A DNA stretch of 64,000 nt from Triangularia verruculosa (taxonomy: Eukaryota; Ascomycota; Sordariomycetes; Sordariales; Podosporaceae). The stretch covers positions 186,001 to 250,000 of the forward strand of contig MU863887.1 of NCBI GenBank assembly GCA_033296885.1, given 5' to 3'. The notes beneath the pieces were generated by a model. It searched no databases. It was not told the origin of the DNA and saw only the letters and a list, made by a program, of their open reading frames with translations. Shown here in pieces: positions 51,761-62,774 of this stretch; the first letter of the stretch is position 1, and each line of letters starts with the position of its first letter. The position numbers and the translations under genes were made by a program.

Positions 51761-54700
51761 CTAAAGGCTCACCGTCACGGTCATGTTATTGCTGAGAATC
51801 AGCAACGTGGGCGGCAGGCCGTTGCACAGCACCTCCACATCAGACAAATACGCAAGACTCGCCTCCTCGCTTTGACAGGTGTTCTCCTCAGGAATAGGCA
51901 GAGTAGTGAAGAGGACGGCTGTGTCCTTGCTCTGCTTATGCATCAGCTCGTTGAGAATCAAATGTTGCGCGCGGCTTGGCAGGTCGTTGAAGGACAAAGC
52001 CAGACCCTGAGTTGAGTAGCTCGACCCGTTGTTATTGCCGCTGGCCTCGTCGTCGGGTAGCTGGTAAGAGTCGAGAAGGCCGGCAATGTTGAGCGAAGCA
52101 TCACCAGCATTGTCCTGTCCCTTTGATCCCGAGTTTCGACGCGACCTTGCTGGCGACATGATACCCTCGGCGAAGGCAACCTTCTTGTCTGTCACATTTT
52201 CGTCACCACCAAGAAGTGGTGCGTCCTCGCCCATTCTAGCTGCCAGGTTCGAAACTGATCCTCGCCGAGAAAAGGCAGGGCTGCGCGTCCCAGAGTCCTC
52301 GGCAAACATGATTCTTGGGCCAGTTCCGTCTTCGTTGGTGATTGTCGTCTGAGGGACAAGATTACTAGAGAATCTCGGGGCCGTTGAACCTTGGCGGGCC
52401 AGAGGGGGTCGCTCTGGCTTGAGAATGCCACGCTTAGCCTGCGGTGATAGTGACCTATCTCCGCCTTTATTGGATTGATCAACGCTCAAGTCGCTTGCGG
52501 TCCTTGGGATTGGCGTTATCGAGCCATAAGACCGTGGTGTCGATGAATGGGAACCCTTTGATCTCCTTTCTTTCCTGGGGGTTCTTGGTGCTGGAGCAAG
52601 TACATCGGCGTAGCTTCGGCGGCGACGGATAGCCGTAAGCAAGGGGCGTCTGATTTGCCCCTCGCCATCGCTAGCCACGCTATCTGCATCGTTGAAGGTC
52701 CCATCCACACCAGCCGTGACGGAAGAGTCACTGTCACTATCACTGTCGATGCCGATATCGGAATCAGAGCTGTCAAAGACGTTGAAGGGGAGGTTCTGTG
52801 TGTGGATGCCCATGCTAATACCCATCTTGACGAGCTGCGATACTGTTGGCTTCTTGGGGAGTTCGGTCAGCTGCGCCAGACTATGGCGACGCCTCTCGAT
52901 TCCCTCCTGTGGTGCCGCATGTGGATTGTACAGCCCCGGTCGTCCTGACGTAGATTCGACAACGTGTGATATCGAAGCGAACTCTTGGGAGCCAGTCATC
53001 GACTGACTGCTGCGGTAGTTTTGCAAATCCTCCCACCATTCCTGATTCTTCAGGCACTCGTTGACAACATTTTCAGTCTCGGGGCTCTTGTGATGGCCGT
53101 GGATGATGGTCTCGTAGGTCGACAGCTCACCAGAGGCAAGCCAAAAGACCAAGATCTCGGCATCGATTCTGAGCTTGTTGAGAAGTGTCTTGAGTCTGAC
53201 CTTTTCTTCGGCGACCTCGCTTTCGTATTCGACAAAGACAAGCACTCGGAGCCTGTATGCTGCTTTCCAGGCGGGGACAGTCTGGAGAATAAAGCCGAGC
53301 TGGAGAATCAACGTGTCTGTGGCGGTCAGCATCATTCGGTGTTACCCATGTGTGGGAGTCCGTGTCACGTACATGTATCAAAGTTTGTGGTCAAAAGACT
53401 CTGCCCATCGGCACTGATGGCAGCGGACATCTGAATAGGCCACAAGTCAATGTACTTTTTCGTGTTTGACATGTCTTTCCGAGGCGTTTCAAGTGTATCA
53501 AAGCCCTTGCCGATAGCGACATTCAGACGGTACCTCAGCGCCAAGTCTTCCAGAATCGTCATGTAACTCGTGACAGACATCATATCTTCGGTCTTGATCG
53601 CATCGGTAGGCAGGAACCCCTCCATCAGGCGTGCCGAAGTGTCTCCTCTCTTCCTTCTACGCACTGGTGCCTCGGTCTTCGCGTCTGTCTGGGTCGTTGT
53701 TGCGGGAGAAATGGGTGCTTCGGGCACCTGCAGGGAAGGCTGAGAGCGGCGCAAGTCGTCCATGTTATAGAAACCCAGCACTGCAATGTTCGGCCTCATG
53801 CCTCCCAGGCCGGCTGAGAGAATCAGGTTCCTGACACCCCAAGTGATAGAGGGAGACATGGAGAGTTGCACAAATGCCTTGATCCTCGAGTACTCGGAGA
53901 TGTATTTGGACCAAGCCGTCTGCTGCATCTTTGCCTCGTTGACCCCCATCGCAAAGTCATCAGTGACAATGACATGGCCCAAAATGTAGAGGGATCCTTT
54001 CTTCATTGAATTGCAGAACTGGATCAGTCGAGTCTGCCGTCGAGGATTGTTGATGAGCAAGATGATCTGTGGCCTCCAGAACTTGATGTGTTCTGGTTTT
54101 AGACGCAGTAGGTATTTCCGCACTTGGTGGTAAATCAGGTTTTGCGAAACATCACCCCAATGCTTGGGAGGACTCAGGTAGTGAATCAACAGGAACAAGA
54201 ACACCAAGAGACAGACGGCCGTGGTGGCATAGGTTTCGTCAATGAAGAACATGGCAGCGGCCGAGAGGATGCTGCCAACGAAAGCCGTTTGCCAAGTAAA
54301 GAACTTGAATCCCGGCCTGAAGTTTGGTGCTGAACCGATCTTGAGCAAGAAACAGGCAAGATTCATAACGAAGAAGGTCATCTGTTCACAGTCAGGCTGC
54401 TGGTCCAGTTTGGGTTATGGTGGTCCATTCTTACCTGGTATCCCATGGAAATAAGGGTGGCAATCTGGTTGAGATTGGCGAACATGGCCATCTGTGCACA
54501 GATATAGGTCAAGAATATAGCAATTATAGGCTCATCTGCTTTCTTCGTCCCCTTGCCGAATACTGAGAGACCGGGAAACAGCTTGTCCCTTGCCAGAGCT
54601 TGCATGAGCTTCGCAGAGCCGATTACTCCCATCAGTGCCGAGAAGAAAGTCGTGGCGAACTCTCCGGCAAAGATAATAGGAGGATACACGTTCGTTTCCT

Positions 54701-55620
54701 GGATAACGTTGCCATTCTCAAGAAACGAGCTGTGAGTGGTGCTAGAGGCCAAGGAGAAGATTACTAGCAGGTAGGCAATCAGAGTAGAGAACATAGCCCA
54801 CAGTGTTCCTCGGGGAATCGATTTGCTAGGGTTTCGGAGATCGCCCGACATGGACGCGCCAGCAAAGATTCCTGATGTCGCAGGGAACAGAACACCGAAG
54901 AGGCTTCGGAAGGTATCAAAGCCAGCATACTCGGTGCCAGTGGTGTGTGGGAAGAGGTTTGCCTTCAAAGTCGCCAGACTCACACCCGTGAACTCGATCC
55001 CTTTGTCCGGGTCAATGAAGGCTGGGTTGAATATGGCCGAGAAGGGGATGCTGAGGATGGCGATGACAAGAACCACCAAAAGGGCGTTGCTTGCTTTGGC
55101 AAAGATAGAACTCCCAGCAAGGCAAAGGCTGGTACACAGGACCAAAGCAACCGTCCCAAAAAGATAGTCCCACCAGTATCCATGGGGCATCACATCGTAA
55201 AAGTTCAGTTTGATGCAGTCAATGAGGCCGACAACATTGAGGGCCGTGTTCAGGACCTGGGCGAGGTAAAATAGCAAGCCGATAGAGCCGCCGAATTCGG
55301 GACCGAGGGATCTTGAGATGAGATAGTAGGCACCTCCGCCCTTGACCTCTCCATTAGAGGCGATGGCTGAAAGTGAAAGTGTGGTCACAAAGTCTACGAG
55401 ATAGGCAACGAAAAGCAGCCCTGTGAGGCCGGTTAGCTTCATGATCCGTGACTCCACGAGAGGACATGTACGCACCAAGCATGCCCAGTAACCCAATTTG
55501 TCCAAGAATGAGACCGAATCTCAAGAACATGAGAATGCTGAGGATATTGAGGCATACCGGGATGTAGACGCCGGACACAACGCCCAGCTTGTTTCTCTTG
55601 TGGAGAGATTCGGGTTCCAT
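51761..55620 (-). CDS. VHC1: Cation-chloride cotransporter (SLC12/KCC type, Vhc1-like)
   Basis: A 1231-residue membrane transporter. Four exons on the minus strand are 55476-55620, 54435-55420, 53373-54381 and 51761-53316, phases closing. The N-terminus goes straight into TM1 (KRNKLGVVSGVYIPVCLNIL). The permease domain (about 10-480) has LSLSAIASNGEVKGGGAYYL, ISRSLGPEFGGSIG, FAGASMSGDLRNPSKSIP and GTLWAMFSTLIAYLL, which are hallmarks of K-Cl/Na-K-Cl cotransporters. TM11-12 follow and then the SLC12 cytosolic domain with IYHQVRKYLLRLKPEHIKFW and RPQIILLINNP. A 270-residue disordered insert (Asp/Ser repeats near 855) precedes a conserved end, LLILSNNMTVTVSL. Yeast Vhc1 is in the vacuolar membrane; location here is inferred. 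Confidence 0.93.
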
Positions 55621-57277
55621 GTTGGCGGTGTAGGTATGAGTACCGCGTGTCCCGCGCTGTTGGTTAGATCAGAGATAAACAGACGTTCATCTGACAGAGG
55701 GAAGCTCGGTGTGAGAGCTGGAGAGGAAGAGTGGGGTACGCCTGGGTATCTTTCGAAATGGGCGAGGAATTCAAGTCATCAAAGTCATAAGAACATGCCG
55801 CTCATGTCGTAAGCACTCCCCGTCCCCGCCGTGAGAGTTAGAATATGGAGTGAGAGGAAGAGATCAGGGTCCTGTCCAACGCCGATAGCCTAGATGTATA
55901 ATATACCCCACCGCCCACATCGCTCGAAAGGTAACCGGAAAACGGTTGCAATGCGGCGTGCTTTGGCGCAGATCATGCGGTGGGGAAAGTGGACAGAAGT
56001 GCAGAAAATGGAGACGATGGTCTGAGGCTGTCGCAAGATGGGTGCTGTCCAAGGTTGGTCCTTTGAGAGAGTATCGCGATATCCGATATCCGCTGAAGAT
56101 CCCCGCGCCGGAAGAGGCTCGTGTTTGAAGCAAACGAAAGAATTGGAGAAAGCCGACGTCATTCGACACAAGCGATGCACCCAACAACAGGCAGCTCTGG
56201 AGCCATTGACGAATTCCTTTCAGCTGCCATTGCTGTTGGTCGCGACCTTTTGCGCTCGAGAGACTTGGCACTTGGCAGTAAACAGAAACGATGATAGGTA
56301 GCGGGGTGCAGAGATAGGCTGCTATCAGGATTGTAGTGATGTTAGTAGTCAGAGTGTTAGTACAGCATCAATGATAGGTCTAGACCCCGTTCAAGATCCA
56401 CCCCAACCACTCGTGAATGAGGGGCTCGACACTGGCGACTAGATTCAAATCAGCAAGTCGTTTTACGTATAGCCGTTGCATTGGTCTATCTGATGGGTAA
56501 GGGCTGGTCGTCGGATACGGACAGAGAACTGTTGAGGCTCCTGCATGTCTAGCCTCTGGTCACCTCCATAGACTTTGTCCGTTGTCGGAAGTGTATGCTG
56601 CCCGGCAACCGAGCTGGAGAAGATGCTGACACGGCTGGTGTCCCGTTTGACAGGTCTGTGTTGGCTCAGGCCCAGTCTGTGCTCAGGAACGGCCCTGGAT
56701 GTCAATGGAGTACATATATGACAAGAAAGCCTTGGGACTGGCAGTCAATGGAAAACTGACATAATCTAATCGAGAAACAGGTAATCCATCCATCTGATGA
56801 ATCATAGCGGCCAAGGTTGGACAACTTGGAATGGCCCAGGCAGGTGACTTTGGTTCAGGGTCCAGGCTGTTTCACGGTGGAAGTGTGGGGGCGTTTGCAG
56901 TGGACCCGGCGGAACCCGCCCACACGCTTAACGCCGTCAAGCTTCCAACTGCTGTCAGCAGGCCGCCCACTGCCGCTCTTATCGTTGTTGAGGTCACAAG
57001 CCCATCCCTCGCCGTCGAGAGACTCATCAACCCGCCCGGCCGATAGCATCCCCTCTTTCTCCGAATAGCCTTTGGAGAATCGCTGGCATTTCCTCGAGCC
57101 GGACACTCCTCTCCGCGTTGACAGCGAATATCAATTGCTGCGCTTGATCCGTCTATCGAGTCTCGAGACGGCGTTTGTTGCGGCGTCCAACTCACCGACG
57201 AGGCCACCAACACCACATCCAACGCTATTTGTTCCAAGATATGCGATAGAACTGGTTACACGCTGCTTTAGATCATC
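55621..57277. promoter_or_regulatory. Divergent region between VHC1-like and AVT-like genes
   Basis: A 1.66-kb gap between two transporter genes. Open frames of 60-130 codons on both strands lack domains and mostly lack proper starts. No RNA gene or mobile element is recognised. Confidence 0.4.
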
Positions 57278-59635
57278 ATGTCAAATACAGGAAGAGATTC
57301 TCCTGCTCCGGCTCCTATACCTCAAGCGTCGACTTCACCCGGCTCATATCGTGCCCGGTCCATTGTTGGCTCTATTCCGCGCGCATCGTCCACGGCCCGT
57401 CTTGCCTCACCAGCTCGCCCATACAATGGCTTTGGAACCCCTTCTGCCGCCCAAACCTCCCCACCACTAGGTGAGAATGGGGATTCGGACAGTTTGGCGC
57501 CTCTTCCCGGGCCTGGCTCGCACGCCGCTGGCCCAGGCATCTCGGCCCTCGCCGCGGCCTTGTCCCAGTCGATAGGCACCTCACCGCCGCGTTTTGGCAC
57601 GCCTCCTGTTCGAGCGCTTTCACCCGTCCCGAACCGATCCCTCTCTCCTGGCCCCGGAGCAGCGCCGTTTCCAGCGTCCGGTACTTCGCCAAATTACGGC
57701 TCCTTTGACGGGAGACGGAATTGGTCGGGCGCGTACGAGGATCCCGAGATTGTAAAAAGGCACTTGGTTCAGCCAGGCGATGCCGCATCTGAAGATGGAT
57801 CAAGAAAAGTCAGCGATGGGTCCAAGGGGAAACAACCGGCAGGAGATGACTTGGACGACGAGTTTTCAAGTCTGAAACTGCAAGGCGGTGACATCACGAG
57901 ACCGATATACAAGTGGACCGAGGAGGTGGAGCAGCGAAATAAGATGCAGCGCAGCAAGAGTTTCAGCACACCACGGCCAGACCCCGAAAACGAGACTCTT
58001 GATATCAACACCATCAAGGTTCCCGGAGGGTTTAGACGCAACTTTTTGAGGCGCGCCGTTGGCGACGGGCCCGCGAACTCGGACGACACCGAGTACGGCG
58101 CGAGGCCAAGCGCGCAGCAGCAGCCAAAGCTGTTTACAAACAGCTTCATCGAGTTCCTTTCTCTCTACGGCCATTTCGCCGGTGAAGAGCTCGAGGAAGA
58201 TGACGAAGTGCTCAAGCCTGGCGAGTACTTTACATCTGGCAGCGAAAGTAACCTTTTTGATGATGATACGGACGAGGAGCACGAACCCATGGAAGACAGC
58301 GCGTTACTGCCGCCATCGAGGCGGAGAAGGAAGAGAAAGGAGCGCGGTGGTAGCGGAACGAACAGTCCAATGGGTGCGGCGTTGCTGCTCCTCAAGTCCT
58401 TCGTTGGTACCGGTGTTCTGTTCCTGCCCCGTGCTTACCTCAACGGTGGCATGCTATTCAGTAACTTGGTGCTCTTGTTTGTGGCAGCTCTGAGCTACTA
58501 CTGCTTCGTTCTGCTAGTCAACACCAGGTTGAAGGTAAATGGCTCGTTCGGCGACATTGGTGGCGTTCTCTACGGAAAATGGATGCGAAACCTCATTCTC
58601 TTTTCCATCGTCATCAGCCAAATCGGTTTCGTCGCCGCTTACATTGTCTTCACGTCAGAGAACTTGCAGGCTTTTATCTTGGCCGTCACGAATTGCAAGA
58701 CGTTCATTCCGATTACGTGGCTGATCATCATGCAAATGGTCATCTTCCTGCCATTTTCTCTGCTTCGCGACATTGGAAAGCTGGGCTTCACCGCTCTCGT
58801 TGCCGATGCCTTCATCGTCATTGGTCTTGCCTATCTTTTCTACTACGACATCCTCACGCTCAACACCCAAGGTTTGGCAGACATTGTCATGTTCAACCAG
58901 AAGGACTGGACCCTCTTTATCGGCACGGCTATTTTCACCTTTGAGGGTATCGGTCTGATTATCCCCATTCAGGAGTCGATGCGCAACCCTACCAAGTTCC
59001 CCAAGGTTATGGGTATTGTGATGATCATCATTACGACCCTCTTCGTCGTTATGGGCGCAGTTTCCTATGCCGCCTACGGATCCAAGACCGAGACGGTGGT
59101 ACTTCTCAACCTACCTCAGGACGACAAACTGGTCAATGGCGTACAGTTCCTGTATTCCTTGGCCATCCTTCTGTCGACGCCACTCCAGATTTTCCCGGCC
59201 ATCAGAATCACTGAGAATGCGCTCTTCACTAAGAGTGGCAAGTACAATCCGTACATCAAGTGGCAGAAGAACGTCTTCCGCTTCTTCGTCGTGGCATTTT
59301 GCGCCCTGATTGCCTGGGGAGGAGCCGACAGTCTCGACAAGTTTGTAGCGCTTGTTGGCAACTTTGCCTGCATCCCGCTCGTGTACATTTACCCTGTAAG
59401 TTTCTTGACACTCGAGTCCCTATTGAATCCTAGAGGCTAACCAAAGGTACAGCCGATGTTGCACTACAAGGCAGTGGCCAAGAGCGCCTTCCGCAAGTGG
59501 TCCGATATCTTGCTTTGCATTTTCGGTTTTGTGGCCATGGCCTACACCACCAGCTTGACGGTGATGAGCTGGGCCTCAGGGTCCGGTGGAGGGGGAGCTC
59601 CGGGCTACTGTGACTCGAAGGGACACGCTTTCTAA
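57278..59635 (+). CDS. Vacuolar amino-acid transporter, Avt3/Avt4 type
   Basis: A 766-residue AAAP-family transporter. Two exons are 57278-59395 and 59453-59635 (57-nt intron, GTAAGT to GTACAG). The first 365 residues are cytosolic and disordered (Ser/Pro-rich, then acidic DDDTDEEHEPMED and the basic RRRRKRKER). The transporter core starts PMGAALLLLKSFVGTGVLFL, then PRAYLNGGMLFSN, and has about 11 hydrophobic segments, including FTFEGIGLIIPIQESMRNP and TPLQIFPAIRITENALF. These match Avt3/Avt4, which export neutral and basic amino acids from the vacuole. Exon 2 encodes PMLHYKAVAKSAFRK and the last helix. Long N-terminal tails are typical of the Avt4 branch. Confidence 0.92.
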
Positions 59636-60395
59636 GTCTGCAAGTGGCATAAACACTTGCGTACACACATACAACACACATACACGAACAAATTTCCCTT
59701 TTCTGTCTGAAATAACCATTTAGCGTCACTTATCAGGGTTGATTTATAGCGCTATGCAAAGAGTAGGGGATATATGGAGGTGGGGCGAGGTCGTTTCGGA
59801 GAAGGGTGTTTTTTTCCCCAGCTTTTACAGGGTTGCATCATTGGTATTACTTGGTAGATCCTATTCGTTTCAACTAGAGCAGCGTGTAAGTCATGTTGTA
59901 AGCAGTAGACCACAGACATCAGACGTTGGGGGGGGGTTGAAGACAGTTGAGGGTGCAATTTGCCTGGGGACAGAATGATACTCGGCAAGGAATGGGGGAG
60001 GGGAACGGATTTAATATAACTGTTATCAATGCAATATCATCTCCAGACATTTGGTCCCAACAAGAGGTTTTTGATAACAAGTGAATGAGGCTCATAAAAA
60101 AGGAAAAAAATGTATCCATGCATCTGGAACAATGGGGAAGTCCGCGCACGGGCCATGCGTTTGCCTCGTTATTGTGCATCTTGTTGAATTCATACTCCGT
60201 TTTGACAACTTCATCATCAACAGTTCCACGCTTCACCATCGCTAGATATCTTTTCTTTTGCTATCTTGGTAGCTTCATCTTATTCTGATCTAGGAGATAC
60301 ATCATTATCTCGGCACCGGGATCTTCTTTGCTCGTTTTTATTTTGGTCGACACGGTCGGTTGGCAGCCCCCTGATACTTGATATCTTCGCCCACA
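59636..60395. other. AVT-like 3' region and RPB11 promoter
   Basis: This 0.76-kb gap contains no supported gene. Confidence 0.4.
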
Positions 60396-61484
60396 ATGAA
60401 CGCCCCCGATAGGTAAGCGCTTTTTCTGCGTCTTGTTGTCTACGTTTTTGTTTGTACACACCACCATTTTGCATGGACTGGACAGGAGGGGAGGGCGGTA
60501 GAAGAGGGATCTGAATGGATAATTGATGCATGGATGGATGGATGGACGGAAAAGGCCGGTCTCAGCATCAAGGTTGGCACTTTGATGTTGATGGTTGGGG
60601 TAAGACGTTTGGATTTGAGGGGCATGAGCCATGAGCCGACAAGCCGACAGTCAAACAACCAACACAAGGCAGGAGGAGCCCGGGGATATTGAAAACCGAC
60701 ACCAATGGCTGCTGAGTTGCACCTTCCTGTTGTGAGGACGGGAATGGCAAGACAGTGGGTTCCGGGTGGACGAAAGCCAGGTGCCATGACAAACTCGACG
60801 ACACTTTGAAGACAGGACGTCGGGAAATCTTGGTCAACTCTTCATTCACCAACCCATCTTGATCAAGTCATCATCATCGCCGCAGCCAATACAGAGAGAG
60901 CAGTCGATACAGAACCGTCAAAATGTCCGACTTGAGATTTGAAAACTTACCCAACACGTGCGATCAACTACCAACTGGGCCTTTTTCCTACCACTCTCCA
61001 CGACCTCGTATCCTCAGGTTCACCCACTGACATGTTACCCTCTCAAACAGATTCGAGCTCTTCCTCCTCGGAGAAGGCGAGAAGAAGATCACCGAGACCG
61101 TCGTGAACAGCATCCCCAACTGCTCCGACTTCATGCTCAAAAAGGAAGATCACACGGTGGGGAACTTGTTGGCTGAGCACCTGAAGAAGGACCCGCAGGT
61201 TATGTTTGCTGCTTACAAAAGTAATGTTTCCTCACTCCTTCCCCTCCTTTCTTGAGATGTATGGGCAGTGTTAACAGAGGGAAATAGTCGGCCACCCTAA
61301 CGTTCCGGAGGTGCTGCTGCGGGTCCAGACCAACGGGCAGATTAACCCGCGGGAGGCGCTCGTCAAGGTTCTCAAGGAGCTTGTGGCTGCGTATGGACAG
61401 CTGGGGAGGGAGTTTCAGAAGGAGCTGGCGTTGAGGCAGTATGCGGATCAGGGGGAGGGGTCTGGGTCTGGTGGTGCGATTTGA
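60396..61484 (+). CDS. RPB11: RNA polymerase II subunit Rpb11
   Basis: The gene encodes a 127-residue subunit that pairs with Rpb3 in the alpha-like core of RNA polymerase II. Exons are 60396-60412, 61051-61220 and 61288-61484. Exon 1 encodes MNAPDR (last codon split), and the join gives MNAPDRFELFLLGEGEKK, identical at its start to yeast Rpb11. This supports a first intron of 638 nt (GTAAGC to AAACAG), which is long for this genome. The core motifs KKEDHTVGNLLAEHL and PQVMFAAYKIGHPNVPEVLL follow, then INPREALVKVLKEL. A Gly/Ser-rich extension closes the protein. A second ATG at 60921 lies in the intron, but its frame does not reach exon 2. Confidence 0.94.
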
Positions 61485-61796
61485 GGGCTTGCGGAGAGTG
61501 TCTGTGAAATGGGAAGGGGGACAACAACGTAATAGCGTTTGCTGCTTTTTTAGAGAGGTGATATGGGGAGGGGGTTCTTTCTTTCTATGGGATGGGTGGC
61601 TGAGAAAAAGTATAAGATTCATATTAATAGACTGTGAGGAGCGTGATAATTACTGAAGAGAGACAGCGGAAGTGGGTTTGGCAATGGGAAAATTATAAAG
61701 TGCCCCGGTTCAGTGTGGTATCAATGACTATTTGACTCTCATGCGTGCAACCCCGAATAATGTCTACTTTTTTCATTTCTCCATCATGTCATATAT
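61485..61796. other. Intergenic region between convergent RPB11 and LSM5
   Basis: A 312-base gap with AT-rich sequence; it should hold both 3' ends. No gene is seen. Confidence 0.4.
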
Positions 61797-62286
61797 TTAT
61801 GGTGAACCCTCCACAGCACCGCCTGGCCCTTCCCCTCCTGGGATCAGCTGTTTTTGAATCAGTATGTTACCATCATGAAAGGCGAGGTGAGGGAGATATA
61901 CCATGCAGATGTTGTTACCGTTGAGGAGGATCTTTTTGAGCTGGGTGTTTTGGCCCGAGTAGTCGAATTCTGTTACGTCTTCGAGGACCATGTCTGTTCA
62001 TCATGTCAACATCTGGATGGGACAAAGAATCAGAGAGGAGGTGATTGCACATACTGACGTAATCATCAAAACCGACGAGGGTACCGGCAAATTCTGGAGG
62101 GATGTTAGTTGGGTCAAGAGGTGGAAGTCGGAAGGGGGAGTGAAGTACCCTTGTCGCCCTTCATGATGACCCAGATGCGGGAGCCGACGCATTTGTCGAT
62201 GAGTTCTGAACAGAAAGGTTAGCCCTGCTTTTGTGATATGACTTGAGGCTGGGGGACATACCGAGAGGAAGGAGTTGAGAGGCCAT
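61797..62286 (-). CDS. LSM5: U6 snRNA-associated Sm-like protein LSm5
   Basis: The gene encodes an 87-residue subunit of the LSm2-8 ring (U6 snRNA) and LSm1-7 ring (mRNA decay). Five small exons on the minus strand are 62262-62286, 62149-62205, 62055-62093, 61902-61993 and 61797-61847. Joined, they read MASQLLPLELIDKCVGSRIW, VIMKGDKEFAGTLVGFDDYV, NMVLEDVTEFDYSG and ILLNGNNICMLIPGGEGPG, covering Sm1 and Sm2 motifs (NGNN is the Sm2 RNA-binding part, with IPGG). The last intron (61848-61901, starting GTATAT) contains no in-frame stop. Retention would insert 18 codons between ICM and LIPGG. It is divergent from the exonuclease gene. Confidence 0.95.
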
Positions 62287-62774
62287 CTTATTTTCTGTTT
62301 ATTGCTTTAAGGGCGAAGTGTTGTAAGATGGATGTGGGTTGGTGGTTGACAGTCAAACAAACAGTGATGAGAGCTGGTGAGCTGTGTGAGCTGTGGTGAG
62401 GTGCAGACAGCTACCTATCTCTTGGCAAACTGTAATTACCGTATTCAACGCTTCGTATTCTTACATGCGCAAAACTGTTCGGCAGTCCCGTGACATCGCG
62501 TAAAGCAGGCTGTCGCTGGCTGACTCCCCTCTAATCGCATATCCCATCTTTCACAGCCCTCAACATACATATCCGTTTCCAGCCAAAAAGCAATTCGATC
62601 GCCACCCTAGCATTTTAACACGACTCCTGTACCTAGCTGCTGCGGCAGTGGTTGCCTAAAAATTTCCAAGCATTGTTTTTGGTAGTGTGTTGGTAACTAT
62701 AGGTGGGCCATGGCGCAGGCGCATATAACACGCGACGACTTATAACTTTTCTTCCGTTCGCTGCTCATTTTGCA
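62287..62774. promoter_or_regulatory. Divergent promoter of LSM5 and the exonuclease gene
   Basis: A 488-base gap between start codons facing apart. No distinctive motif or gene is seen. Confidence 0.4.

Noticed and set aside
60921..61050. ATG at 60921 as the RPB11 start
   Set aside because: Its frame stops before joining the conserved FELFLLGEGE segment in phase, whereas the exon at 60396 gives the exact family N-terminus.
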